From assembly GCF_009858175.1 (NCBI RefSeq), contig NZ_CP047393.1:3100001-3164000 (forward strand): a DNA stretch of 64,000 bases, read 5' to 3'. This DNA comes from Pontibacillus sp. HMF3514 (GTDB lineage Bacteria; Bacillota; Bacilli; Bacillales; BH030062). This document shows positions 57,780-64,000 of the stretch, in pieces (position 1 is the first letter of the stretch; the number at the start of each line of letters is the position of its first letter). Under the pieces are notes generated by a model that saw only the letters and a program-made list of their open reading frames with translations, had not been told where the DNA came from and did not search any database. Both the position numbers and the translations under genes were made by a program.

Positions 57780-57987
57780 ATCGTTCGCCTCCTCTTTTTT
57801 TATTAGCGTATGTTGATGCTGGTTGACCAATGAAACTTGATTACGCACAAGTTTCGACATTTTACTACTATTTTCCCTGAAAGTCACAATTTCCATACAT
57901 CCGAACTTTAATACTATTGATTGAAAGTTTATACCATTTGTTAGAGGTTTTTTACCATCATTTCCCTTTCGTAAAACGTAGAAATTA

Positions 57988-58024
57988 AAAAAAAGCCTTC
58001 CCTCATATTTGAGAAAAGACTTTC
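57988..58024 (-). terminator. Terminator of the B12/STAS operon
   Basis: On the reverse strand AAGTCTTTTCTCA...TGAGGGAAGGCTT then T8. Confidence 0.85.
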
Positions 58025-58025
58025 A

Positions 58026-58778
58026 TTAAGAACAATATTTTTCGATCGCTTTTTGAAGAGACTGCATAAATTGAAGGTTCATTTGAATAGACATTTCATG
58101 TAGTTTACGAGCTTGGTCTGGTTTGATTCCAATAATAACAACTTCTTTCCCCATATAAAGAAGGCTCGTGAAAATATCTCTTAACAAATGAAGTGCCTCA
58201 GGATTAAAAGCTCCTACGCCTGTAAAGTCAAAAAGGATTCGATCATGATTATAATGATGAGCTTCATCGAGTATTTGCTCCTTGATGACAAATAACTTTC
58301 TCTCATCAAGAACACCAAAAAGAGGTATTAAGGCTGTATCAGTAGTCAGCCCAACATAAGGGGCAGATAATCGATTGTTTTGGTCTACTGCGTCATCAAG
58401 CTTATCTTTCTCCTCTAATAACTCAAAATTCGTATCATTTAATCGTTTTTGAAGCTTTTCAAGCATACCTGAAACATGATTGTTCTCTTCGTACTTAGGC
58501 ATCATCATCACTTCTGCTTGCAAATCATTTTTCCAATTAACATAAAGATCGATTAAAAACACTTCTGATCCCTTATGCATATTAATCTCAATTTTAACCT
58601 TACCAGCATCAGGGTTCACCCATTTTATAACTTTGTCATGACTATCCTGATCCACACTTTCAAGGAAAGAAGGATGTAATTCTAACAATTCGTTCGCTTC
58701 AGGTGTATATTCTAAAATGTAAAATTTTCTATCTATGGTTACGAAAGGAACAGGTAATTGATCATGAACTTGTCGCAT
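58026..58778 (-). CDS. PAS-like/STAS domain protein of the RsbR type
   Basis: A 250-residue cytoplasmic protein. The N-terminal 95 residues look like a PAS-type sensor (LPVPFVTIDRKFYILEYTPEA). A coiled-coil stretch (about 103-135) and a C-terminal STAS domain (about 145-250; LIPLFGVLDERK, ILFDFTGVGAFNPEA) follow, as in RsbR-family stressosome proteins. The Thr of DFTG sits where the phosphosite is expected. The start overlaps the B12-binding gene upstream by 17 bases. Probably a signalling protein feeding sigma-B or another partner-switching path. Confidence 0.82.
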   Translation of the reverse strand: MRQVHDQLPVPFVTIDRKFYILEYTPEANELLELHPSFLESVDQDSHDKVIKWVNPDAGKVKIEINMHKGSEVFLIDLYVNWKNDLQAEVMMMPKYEENNHVSGMLEKLQKRLNDTNFELLEEKDKLDDAVDQNNRLSAPYVGLTTDTALIPLFGVLDERKLFVIKEQILDEAHHYNHDRILFDFTGVGAFNPEALHLLRDIFTSLLYMGKEVVIIGIKPDQARKLHEMSIQMNLQFMQSLQKAIEKYCS

Positions 58779-59406
58779 TGATGTTTCTTTGATCCTCCTC
58801 TAACCATTCTTGTAAGGCATGTAAATCCTTCATTACAAATACACGGTCTGATGTAAATGAAGTTAAGTCATGCTTTTTAGCCATTCGTCCACCTATTAAA
58901 ATTGTAGGTTCCCACTCTAAATTCATAAGTGATTCAATGACTTTTTTCAATGTAGGTAGGCGATAAGATAAGGCTGCAGAAACCCCAATCACATCCGGTT
59001 TAAAAGAATTAACCTGTACGAGTGCATGACTGAGAGGTAAATTGGGTCCTAAATAACGAACCTTCCACCCTTTTTCACGAAAAATAGAGGCAACCATTTT
59101 TAGGCCGAGGTAATGTTGCTCTTCTTCGACACCAAATAAAAGGACTTTCTTTCCCTGTTCACTAGATGACTGTAAATCATCTACTTGAGAGAGAACAAAG
59201 TCGCAAATCGCTGTAGCTAAATGCTCATCAGCTACAGAAATTTCATTCGTTTCCCATAATTCTCCTACGTGATACATAGATGGCGTAAGAAGATTTTCAT
59301 ACGCTACCATTCGATCAAATGGGGTTTGAAAGGTTTGAAGGTATTGAAGAGCCTCATCCTCCTGACCATTAAGAAACATGTTTGCCATCTTTTTATGATG
59401 ACTCAT
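58762..59406 (-). CDS. CarH-like adenosylcobalamin-binding domain protein without DNA-binding domain
   Basis: A 214-residue protein. Residues 1-80 form the helical B12 cap domain and include W51-x9-E61-H62, the exact W-x9-EH motif of CarH photoreceptors. The Rossmann-like B12 domain follows with E-Q-H98-Y-L-G (lower-ligand ExHxxG), VSAALS and GGR. The His62-His98 spacing resembles CarH. It lacks the MerR helix-turn-helix. Start at the ATG at 59406, after AGAGAGGTGATC. It is coupled with the STAS gene, so B12 state or light is probably reported by protein contact. Confidence 0.85.
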   Translation of the reverse strand: MSHHKKMANMFLNGQEDEALQYLQTFQTPFDRMVAYENLLTPSMYHVGELWETNEISVADEHLATAICDFVLSQVDDLQSSSEQGKKVLLFGVEEEQHYLGLKMVASIFREKGWKVRYLGPNLPLSHALVQVNSFKPDVIGVSAALSYRLPTLKKVIESLMNLEWEPTILIGGRMAKKHDLTSFTSDRVFVMKDLHALQEWLEEDQRNINATSS

Positions 59407-59411
59407 TTTGA

Positions 59412-59777
59412 TCACCTCTCTGTGGAAGCTTGTTGTAATTGTTCGATCCCCTTATCTAAGTATTGTTGATAAGCGGCTTCTTCATCTGAATCTTCTAATA
59501 GCTGAACAGCTGATTTAAGGCGTTGATAATTATCAATAATGATAGGAGTCCCAACATTTCTACTTGTTAACACTCTGTTTAACCAATCCGTATAGTCTAA
59601 AAAGAAAGAAACATCTTGCAATTGATAGGTTGTCTCAAGATGATCCAGGTGATGGTAATTATCTTCAGCTGTACGCTCTCGACCATTTTCACCGAACTTG
59701 TCCCACAGAAAAGGAAATGCCTCATAAATTTCTTCAACAACCTGGTGGACGATCTTCTCTTTTTCTAATGTCTTCAT
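59412..59777 (-). CDS. Unrecognised helical protein of the B12/STAS operon (121 aa)
   Basis: A 121-residue, acidic, probably all-helical protein (FPFLWDKFGENGRERTAEDN, HHLDHLETTYQLQ, FFLDYTDWLNRVLTSRN). It resembles in length and helix pattern the globin-like N-terminal domain of RsbR-type proteins, but that is inference. Ends five bases before the B12 gene; its ATG overlaps the stop of the monooxygenase-like gene upstream (ATGA). The tight packing suggests it acts in the same system, perhaps as a third stressosome-like partner. Confidence 0.7.
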   Translation of the reverse strand: MKTLEKEKIVHQVVEEIYEAFPFLWDKFGENGRERTAEDNYHHLDHLETTYQLQDVSFFLDYTDWLNRVLTSRNVGTPIIIDNYQRLKSAVQLLEDSDEEAAYQQYLDKGIEQLQQASTER

Positions 59778-60079
59778 TCTGCTACAACCTTATACTTCTT
59801 AACTTTTGGTGGAATATTAGCTAGTTCTTGATCTGGATAATTTTTTTCTAATTCATGAATCTTTTGAAACTCTTCACTCGTTGCCCATTTCATATAATGT
59901 TCTTTAGATTCCCATTCCATATGAACTGTTAATTCTCCAGGACGTTTATCATTTTGAAGTAATTGAAAGGAACGAAAACCCTCCCACTTATCCACACTGC
60001 GAGAACGCTTTTGGTAAATTTCAATTAATTCATCAGCTTTTTCTTCAGGAACTGTAACCGTAGAATCTACTATGTACAT
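59774..60079 (-). CDS. Antibiotic biosynthesis monooxygenase (ABM) domain protein, heme-degrading type
   Basis: A 101-residue ABM-domain protein. Landmarks: KADELIEIYQKRSRSVDKWEGF and VHMEWESKEHYMKWATSEEF with the conserved Trp and His. The family includes IsdG/HmoA/HmoB heme monooxygenases. A His near residue 70 (EHYMKW) is consistent with heme binding; activity is unproven. First gene of the four-gene run that continues with the 121-aa, B12 and STAS genes. Site AAGGAG. Confidence 0.8.
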   Translation of the reverse strand: MYIVDSTVTVPEEKADELIEIYQKRSRSVDKWEGFRSFQLLQNDKRPGELTVHMEWESKEHYMKWATSEEFQKIHELEKNYPDQELANIPPKVKKYKVVAE

Positions 60080-60196
60080 AAAGAACTCCTTATTGGTAGA
60101 ATAAAATTTCCATTTAATATTATTATTTTATCATAAAATTTATTTTGAATTAAGGTAGATGCATTGATGGTATAAATGTGCAAGTTCCTATATTAA

Positions 60197-60240
60197 TAAA
60201 AGAAATCCTACCGAAGTTCGGTAGGATTTCTTCATGAAGT
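60197..60240 (-). terminator. Terminator of the aeRF1-type gene
   Basis: On the reverse strand AAGAAATCCTACCGAA...TTCGGTAGGATTTCTT then TTATT. Confidence 0.9.
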
Positions 60241-60262
60241 AGTGTTATACACTTGTATCTTT

Positions 60263-61063
60263 TTATAAAACCACCTCATCAATAACCTTAGTCTCTTCAT
60301 GTTCAAGTAAGTTCTTCGGTACAATCTCAGTAATTGGTTTGTTCATATGAGATTCAATCTCTTCAGCTTCTTCTTTGTTTCCAACAATATAAATTGCTTC
60401 CCAATTACCGTCTTTTGCTAATTTATCTAGTGTTGGGGCAATGCTCTTATACCAACGTTGTTGATTGGCATGGAAACGGTCATAAAATTGTTCTTTTTGA
60501 GGACTCTTACCCGAACCCATAGAAGGTTTTGCTTGGTGTGGTCCTGTGTTTTGACGCCAGTCTTCTGTATCAATATCTAATTCATAATGGTCTGTATCAT
60601 GTACAGCTCCTAATTCAGACTCAATAATTTTAATGTTATTTTGTTGCACCAAAATAATACCCGTTCTAGGGAATTTCTCATGTAGTTCACGTAATTGGTG
60701 AAGCTGTGGTGTATCTTCCCAATAGAATTCCGTTTTCACAGGCATTTGAATAGGTTGTGCGAACCAAAGCTCACCATCGGTAGAAGCGATAACTACAAGA
60801 CTTTTAGAAAGGTTACGCTCATATTCTAAAATAAACTTTTCTAATTGTTCTTTTAAGTTACGGAAATTCTTCAATTCATCTTTATTTCCGCTTTCTTGTA
60901 GGTAATGTTCAAAGTTATTCATACCATTTTTAAAGTGGATCTTCCACTCTCCACCCTGCTGCTCAGGGTCAGATAAATCAGTATTTAAATACATGGTTAA
61001 AACTTGATCTGGTTTTTCTGCATAAAAGTTTTCTAATCGTTTTAGTTCTTTGTGTAAATTCAT
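60263..61063 (-). CDS. VLRF1 family, aeRF1-type release factor-like protein
   Basis: A 266-residue cytoplasmic protein resembling the bacterial aeRF1-type release-factor-like families (VLRF1). It starts with coiled helix, then ILEYERNLSKSLVVIASTDGE and the ligand-like region GIILVQQNNIKIIESELG, ending with a domain around FYDRFHANQQRWYK. Such proteins are relatives of archaeal/eukaryotic RF1 and are thought to act at stalled or hibernating ribosomes. No GGQ catalytic motif is visible. Single-gene transcript. Confidence 0.72.
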   Translation of the reverse strand: MNLHKELKRLENFYAEKPDQVLTMYLNTDLSDPEQQGGEWKIHFKNGMNNFEHYLQESGNKDELKNFRNLKEQLEKFILEYERNLSKSLVVIASTDGELWFAQPIQMPVKTEFYWEDTPQLHQLRELHEKFPRTGIILVQQNNIKIIESELGAVHDTDHYELDIDTEDWRQNTGPHQAKPSMGSGKSPQKEQFYDRFHANQQRWYKSIAPTLDKLAKDGNWEAIYIVGNKEEAEEIESHMNKPITEIVPKNLLEHEETKVIDEVVL

Positions 61064-61164
61064 TTATTGTTTCCACTCCTTTGTAGAATGGGATGATTCA
61101 TCCTTGGTATGTATGTAACCGTCAATAAATGAAATCAAACATAGGAATTCTCATAACTTTTTAT

Positions 61165-61190
61165 GTGTTGTCTTCATAATAGTCGGGTAG
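61165..61190 (+). promoter_or_regulatory. Candidate sigma-B promoter of the Pmp3-type gene
   Basis: GTGTTG, 14-base spacer, GGGTAG resembles the sigma-B consensus GTTTAA-N12-14-GGGTAT, 40 bases ahead of the start. Two consensus mismatches weaken it. Confidence 0.4.
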
Positions 61191-61230
61191 AAATTAGATA
61201 AGTAAGATTTTATAAGAGGAGGCATAGATA

Positions 61231-61416
61231 ATGCTCTATTTATTAGCTATTGTACTACCACCTGTAGCGGTTCTTTTTGTAGGCCGTCCTTTCCAGGCTA
61301 TTATAAACTTAATCTTGACCCTGATCTTTTGGTTACCGGGCGCTATTCACGCTGTCATGGTAGTTAAAGATCAAAAAGATGACCGAAGAATGAAAAAGTA
61401 CGCCCAAACATCATAA
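61231..61416 (+). CDS. Pmp3/UPF0057 family small membrane protein (YqaE type)
   Basis: A 61-residue protein with two membrane spans and the Pmp3 pattern (LLAIVLPPVAVLFVGRPFQAI, then NLILTLIFWLPGAIHA). Pmp3 proteins are induced by salt, cold or membrane stress and influence membrane potential. The C-terminal tail is charged. Strong site AGAGGAGG and terminator just after (61426-61448). Confidence 0.92.
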   Translation: MLYLLAIVLPPVAVLFVGRPFQAIINLILTLIFWLPGAIHAVMVVKDQKDDRRMKKYAQTS

Positions 61417-61425
61417 AGAAAACTT

Positions 61426-61448
61426 GCCGATTGGCAAGCCTTTTAAGG
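61426..61448 (+). terminator. Terminator of the Pmp3-type gene
   Basis: CTTGCC-GATT-GGCAAG, then CCTTTT. Confidence 0.75.
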
Positions 61449-61559
61449 CGCAGACAGAGGCTTAGTTGCGCTTATACTTCATACTTTCAAAATTTTCACT
61501 ACGTCGAATTGCTCCGTTGCTAAAATTTAATACTTTCTTAACGTGGAAGCATAGACACA

Positions 61560-61594
61560 AAAAATAGCCTGTCAAAAGACAGGCTATTTTTGTG
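61560..61594 (-). terminator. Terminator of the betaine binding protein gene
   Basis: On the reverse strand AAATAGCCTGTC-TTTT-GACAGGCTATTT then TTG. Confidence 0.92.
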
Positions 61595-61598
61595 TTTA

Positions 61599-62528
61599 TT
61601 ATTCGATATGACTTGTCCACTCATCAACTAGATCTTGATTGTTTTCAACCCAAGTACGAGCGCCCTCAAGAGGGTCATCTGCTTTTTTCACTTCATTCAT
61701 AAGGCTACCTAAAGATTCGTCATCCATCTTCCATGTTTTGAATGCTTTTGCAACTTTAGGCATGTCTTCTTTAAATCCTTGACGAGACATCCAACTAATA
61801 TCTTCTTTTTCACCGTAAACGCCTTTTGGATCTTTAAGAAGTTTAACTTTGTATTCAGCAAATACCCAGTGTGGCTTCCAAAGTGTTACTAGGATAGGTT
61901 CTTCATCTTTAATTGCATTTCCAAGTTCAGCTGTCATGAATGGTCCAGACGCTGATTGTTGGTCGTAATTCTCAAGACCATATTCTTTAATAGCATCTTC
62001 TGTTAATCCGTAAAGGCTAGAACCAGCGTCAATCCCTACAATGTTTCCACCGAATTTATCAGCTTTACCTTTAAGGTCTGGAATACTATTAATATCTTCT
62101 ACGTATTCAGGAACATAAAGCCCTAGTTCTGTACCTTCGAACCACGTTTCGTCTTTATGGAATGCTACGTCTTCTTTGTAGCTATCGTATAGAGGCTTAT
62201 CTGTATGTGGTAACCAAACTTCAAGTCCTACATCTAAGTCATCATTCTTAAGTGCTTCATAAAGAGCAGCCTTCTCAACTGTTTTAAGTTCTACATTATA
62301 GCCCTTGTCATCAAGAATAACCTTCCACATGTTTGAAACGGCAACGTTTTCAGCCCAGTTGTTCAGGCCGATTTGTAGTGTACCTTTTTCTCCTGAAGTG
62401 TTCCCTTCGTTATCAGTTGCATTGTCGTTACCTTCACCTTGATCTGTGTCATTGTTGCCGCCACATGCAGCTAGGATTAGTAATAGACCAAGACCTAGAA
62501 CAGGTAACCATTTTTTCATCATGTTCAT
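61599..62528 (-). CDS. Glycine betaine/proline betaine ABC transporter binding lipoprotein (OpuAC-like)
   Basis: A 309-residue lipoprotein (lipobox LILAACG) with an acidic Asn/Asp linker and an OpuAC domain. Aromatic Trp-box residues for betaine are visible: LNNWAENVAVSNMW, GLEVWLPHTD and TLWKPHWVFAEY. It binds compatible solutes for uptake. Start at the ATG at 62528, after GGAGGGTCACAC. No permease or ATPase gene adjoins it, so it is an orphan binding protein. The promoter overlaps a palindromic operator. Confidence 0.9.
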   Translation of the reverse strand: MNMMKKWLPVLGLGLLLILAACGGNNDTDQGEGNDNATDNEGNTSGEKGTLQIGLNNWAENVAVSNMWKVILDDKGYNVELKTVEKAALYEALKNDDLDVGLEVWLPHTDKPLYDSYKEDVAFHKDETWFEGTELGLYVPEYVEDINSIPDLKGKADKFGGNIVGIDAGSSLYGLTEDAIKEYGLENYDQQSASGPFMTAELGNAIKDEEPILVTLWKPHWVFAEYKVKLLKDPKGVYGEKEDISWMSRQGFKEDMPKVAKAFKTWKMDDESLGSLMNEVKKADDPLEGARTWVENNQDLVDEWTSHIE

Positions 62529-62587
62529 ATGTGTGACCCTCCTGCGAATTTTGCTAATTTTTTTATAATCTCTTGAAAACAGAGTCA

Positions 62588-62616
62588 ATTATACAATTTT
62601 CATTGTATAAAGTAAA
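62588..62616 (-). promoter_or_regulatory. Promoter with overlapping palindromic operator of the betaine binding protein gene
   Basis: On the reverse strand TTTACT, 17-base spacer, TATAAT. The spacer contains a 22-base palindrome (62589-62610): TTATACAAT-GAAA-ATTGTATAA. A repressor bound there would block RNA polymerase. The family is unknown; osmoregulatory GbsR/OpcR-type control is possible. Confidence 0.8.
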
Positions 62617-62818
62617 CAGTTTGTACAAAAAGTTTCTTCGACACAATCTTAATATCTTTTAACAAAAATATACAAAAATTTGCTCAAAAACTGTCATGTC
62701 AGTAATTTTAGAACACTTACTTTTCAACAAAATTTTTTTATAAATTTATGTTCCTATAGAATATCGAATTCATTGTATATTTTACCCAACACTTTAATAT
62801 TGATTCTAAAAAAATAAA

Positions 62819-62838
62819 ATTCTAATCGAAATTAGAAT
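62819..62838. promoter_or_regulatory. 20-bp palindrome upstream of the betaine gene
   Basis: ATTCTAAT-CGAA-ATTAGAAT, directly behind the terminator of the small 79-aa gene. It has no T tail, so it is a candidate operator rather than a terminator. The rest of 62617-62818 is AT-rich and unannotated. Confidence 0.4.
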
Positions 62839-62839
62839 A

Positions 62840-62878
62840 AAAAAATGCTTACCCTTATTTTCTTGGGTAAGCATTTTT
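62840..62878 (-). terminator. Terminator of the 79-aa gene
   Basis: On the reverse strand AAATGCTTACCC...GGGTAAGCATTTT then T4. Confidence 0.92.
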
Positions 62879-62886
62879 CTATGTCC

Positions 62887-63126
62887 CTATACTTTTTCTA
62901 CAATGTAAGCTTTTTTATCACGATAATATTTTTCTCCGTCTTGAGAAGAGTGTTCGAAAAAGCCATCCAACTCCATGGTTACTTTGTATTCTCTATCAGG
63001 TTCAGTAAACAACTGTGACCCATTATTTGATAAAAGAATGACGTCTGTTGTTGATACAAAACTATCTAATTCTTTAGCGGTATAATTTTCTCCAACATTA
63101 ACGTCACTTAAACGATATTGTGCCAT
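62887..63126 (-). CDS. Conserved hypothetical protein (79 aa)
   Basis: I do not recognise this 79-residue protein. It looks strand-rich and cytoplasmic, with alternating patterns (YRLSDVNVGENYTAKELDS, YKVTMELDGFFEHS, KYYRDKKAYIVEKV). There are no Cys. Start at the ATG at 63126, after GATGGAGGGATTC; the ATG at 63183 has no site. A strong terminator follows. Divergent from the metG T-box. Confidence 0.65.
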   Translation of the reverse strand: MAQYRLSDVNVGENYTAKELDSFVSTTDVILLSNNGSQLFTEPDREYKVTMELDGFFEHSSQDGEKYYRDKKAYIVEKV

Positions 63127-63249
63127 TTGAATCCCTCCATCGATTTTGTGAATTGAATTCCCGTTGTGTATTTCATTAAACATGATTGCTTTTACTATTT
63201 GTCATCATGAACAAACTTGTGTAAGATAAATACAATATTTTGAATAGCT

Positions 63250-63570
63250 ATGATGGGAAGAGTAATTCTGAACATGCTTTTACAGAGAGCTTCGTTAGGT
63301 GAAAGGAAGCAATGCCATGACAGGATGAACATGGACCCTGAGCTTCACATCGAAATCAAGAGAGAGTAGAATGTGACGAGTTTTGGCACTCGATATCAAT
63401 GCCAGAGTATAAGAACAGAGTAAGGCTGTGGTTGAAAAGATTCACTTTCAATCACTGATCAAATTTCTGTTCCGTACTTAAGGAGCCTGGTGATGCGAAT
63501 TACTAGGAAATTAAGGTGGTACCACGAGTAAAGCTCGTCCTTTGACTATGTCAGAGGGCGAGCTTTTTTT
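63250..63570 (+). ncRNA. T-box leader of methionyl-tRNA synthetase
   Basis: Stem I with AGAGAGC, a specifier region ACAGGATGAACATGGACCC holding the Met codon ATG (63331-63333), the conserved T-box AAGGTGGTACCACG (63513-63526), and a terminator (63531-63570; AAGCTCGTCC...GGGCGAGCTT then T7). Uncharged tRNA-Met should favour the antiterminator and switch metG on. Confidence 0.95.
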
Positions 63571-63611
63571 AGGTCGCTGGAGCTAGACAATGAAAAGGAG
63601 GAAAAGAGAAT

Positions 63612-64000
63612 ATGAGTATTTTTATTGGAGGTGCATGGCCATACGCCAACGGCTCTTTGCACTTAGGTCATTTAACGGCACTTTTACCTGGGGATATTTT
63701 AGCCCGCTATTATCGATTAAAGGGTGAAGATGTATTATATGTTTCAGGCTCTGACTGTAACGGGACACCTATAGCTATAAAAGCAAAACAAGAAGGGGTA
63801 AAACCAAAAGAGATTGCAGATCAGTACCATAAGGAATTTGTTGATACCTTTAATAAACTTGGATTTACTTATGATAATTACTCTCGTACCGACTCACTGT
63901 ACCATCATGATGAAGTACAACGCATTTTTCATAAGCTGTTGGATCATGGTCACCTTTATAAACAATCCGTCGACCAAACATTTTGTCCTAGCTGCGAACG
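63612..64000 (+). CDS. metG: Methionyl-tRNA synthetase (N-terminal part, cut by the window end)
   Basis: The first 129 residues of MetRS, class I synthetase. HIGH motif HLGH in [11 protein letters not shown] near residue 17, then [13 protein letters not shown] and the zinc knuckle beginning CPSCER at the window edge. It loads methionine onto tRNA-Met. Start ATG 63612 after AAAAGGAGG. Controlled by the T-box just upstream. Confidence 0.95.
   Translation, partial: MSIFIGGAWPYANGSLHLGHLTALLPGDILARYYRLKGEDVLYVSGSDCNGTPIAIKAKQEGVKPKEIADQYHKEFVDTFNKLGFTYDNYSRTDSLYHHDEVQRIFHKLLDHGHLYKQSVDQTFCPSCE

Overview
The window reads as chromosome of an endospore-forming, low-GC Gram-positive of the family Bacillaceae. 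Gene order follows the Bacillus subtilis yuzB-yut-yun-suf-met-yus-fad stretch, spore genes are present (yutH, yunB, lytH, two CotF-type coat proteins), and regulation is typical of the Firmicutes: a T-box, SAM and lysine riboswitches, and Zur, FadR and CsoR sites. Acid-rich proteins, a glycine betaine binding protein and sodium-coupled transporters suggest a salt-tolerant relative such as Halobacillus or Pontibacillus. That placement is inference.

Layout. 0.2-1.3 kb: YuzB, YuzD and a NifU-type Fe-S protein. 1.4-2.0 kb: hairpin repeats. 2-13.7 kb: a 2-hydroxyacid dehydrogenase, yutH, yutG, two tandem membrane paralogues that I do not recognise, yutF, yutE, glpX, yutD, yutC and lytH. 13.6-22.3 kb: a sodium symporter with its tiny MetS subunit, a lysine-riboswitch NhaC-type transporter, yunB, an HD-GYP protein, yunC, yunD and yunE. 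22.4-23.1 kb: a mosaic repeat. 23.2-28.4 kb: the complete sufCDSUB operon. 28.7-32.6 kb: yurZ and metNPQ behind two SAM riboswitches. 32.7-35.5 kb: small redox and housekeeping genes with gcvH. 35.6-43.3 kb: fatty acid beta-oxidation (fadNAE with a FadR box), a dehydrogenase and proline dehydrogenase. 43.5-44.5 kb: spore coat genes and degenerate repeats. 44.5-48 kb: copper export (csoR-copA-copZ) and a DUF302 gene. 48-48.6 kb: second copy of the mosaic repeat. 48.6-51.2 kb: argGH. 51.5 kb: a HesB-like gene with an in-frame TGA. 51.9-57.5 kb: an efflux pump, zinc uptake with Zur, and a fluoride channel pair. 57.5-61.4 kb: a glutaredoxin, a B12-binding/STAS signalling operon, an aeRF1-type protein and a Pmp3-type peptide. 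61.6-64 kb: the betaine binding protein, a small unknown gene, and a T-box with the start of metG.

Highlights. (1) The gene at 51523-51798 is split by one TGA exactly at the HesB-type GxG[U]GGP position. A compact hairpin sits at SECIS distance after it, so a selenoprotein is the best reading. (2) The operon at 58026-60079 pairs a stand-alone CarH-like adenosylcobalamin domain (W-x9-EH motif plus ExHxxG) with a PAS-like/STAS protein of stressosome type. This looks like a B12-based, possibly light-sensing, signalling module without a DNA-binding domain. (3) Hairpin elements of about 160-190 bp with CCGTT/AACGG ends form a modular repeat family; in one of two large copies a 117-bp hairpin is missing precisely.
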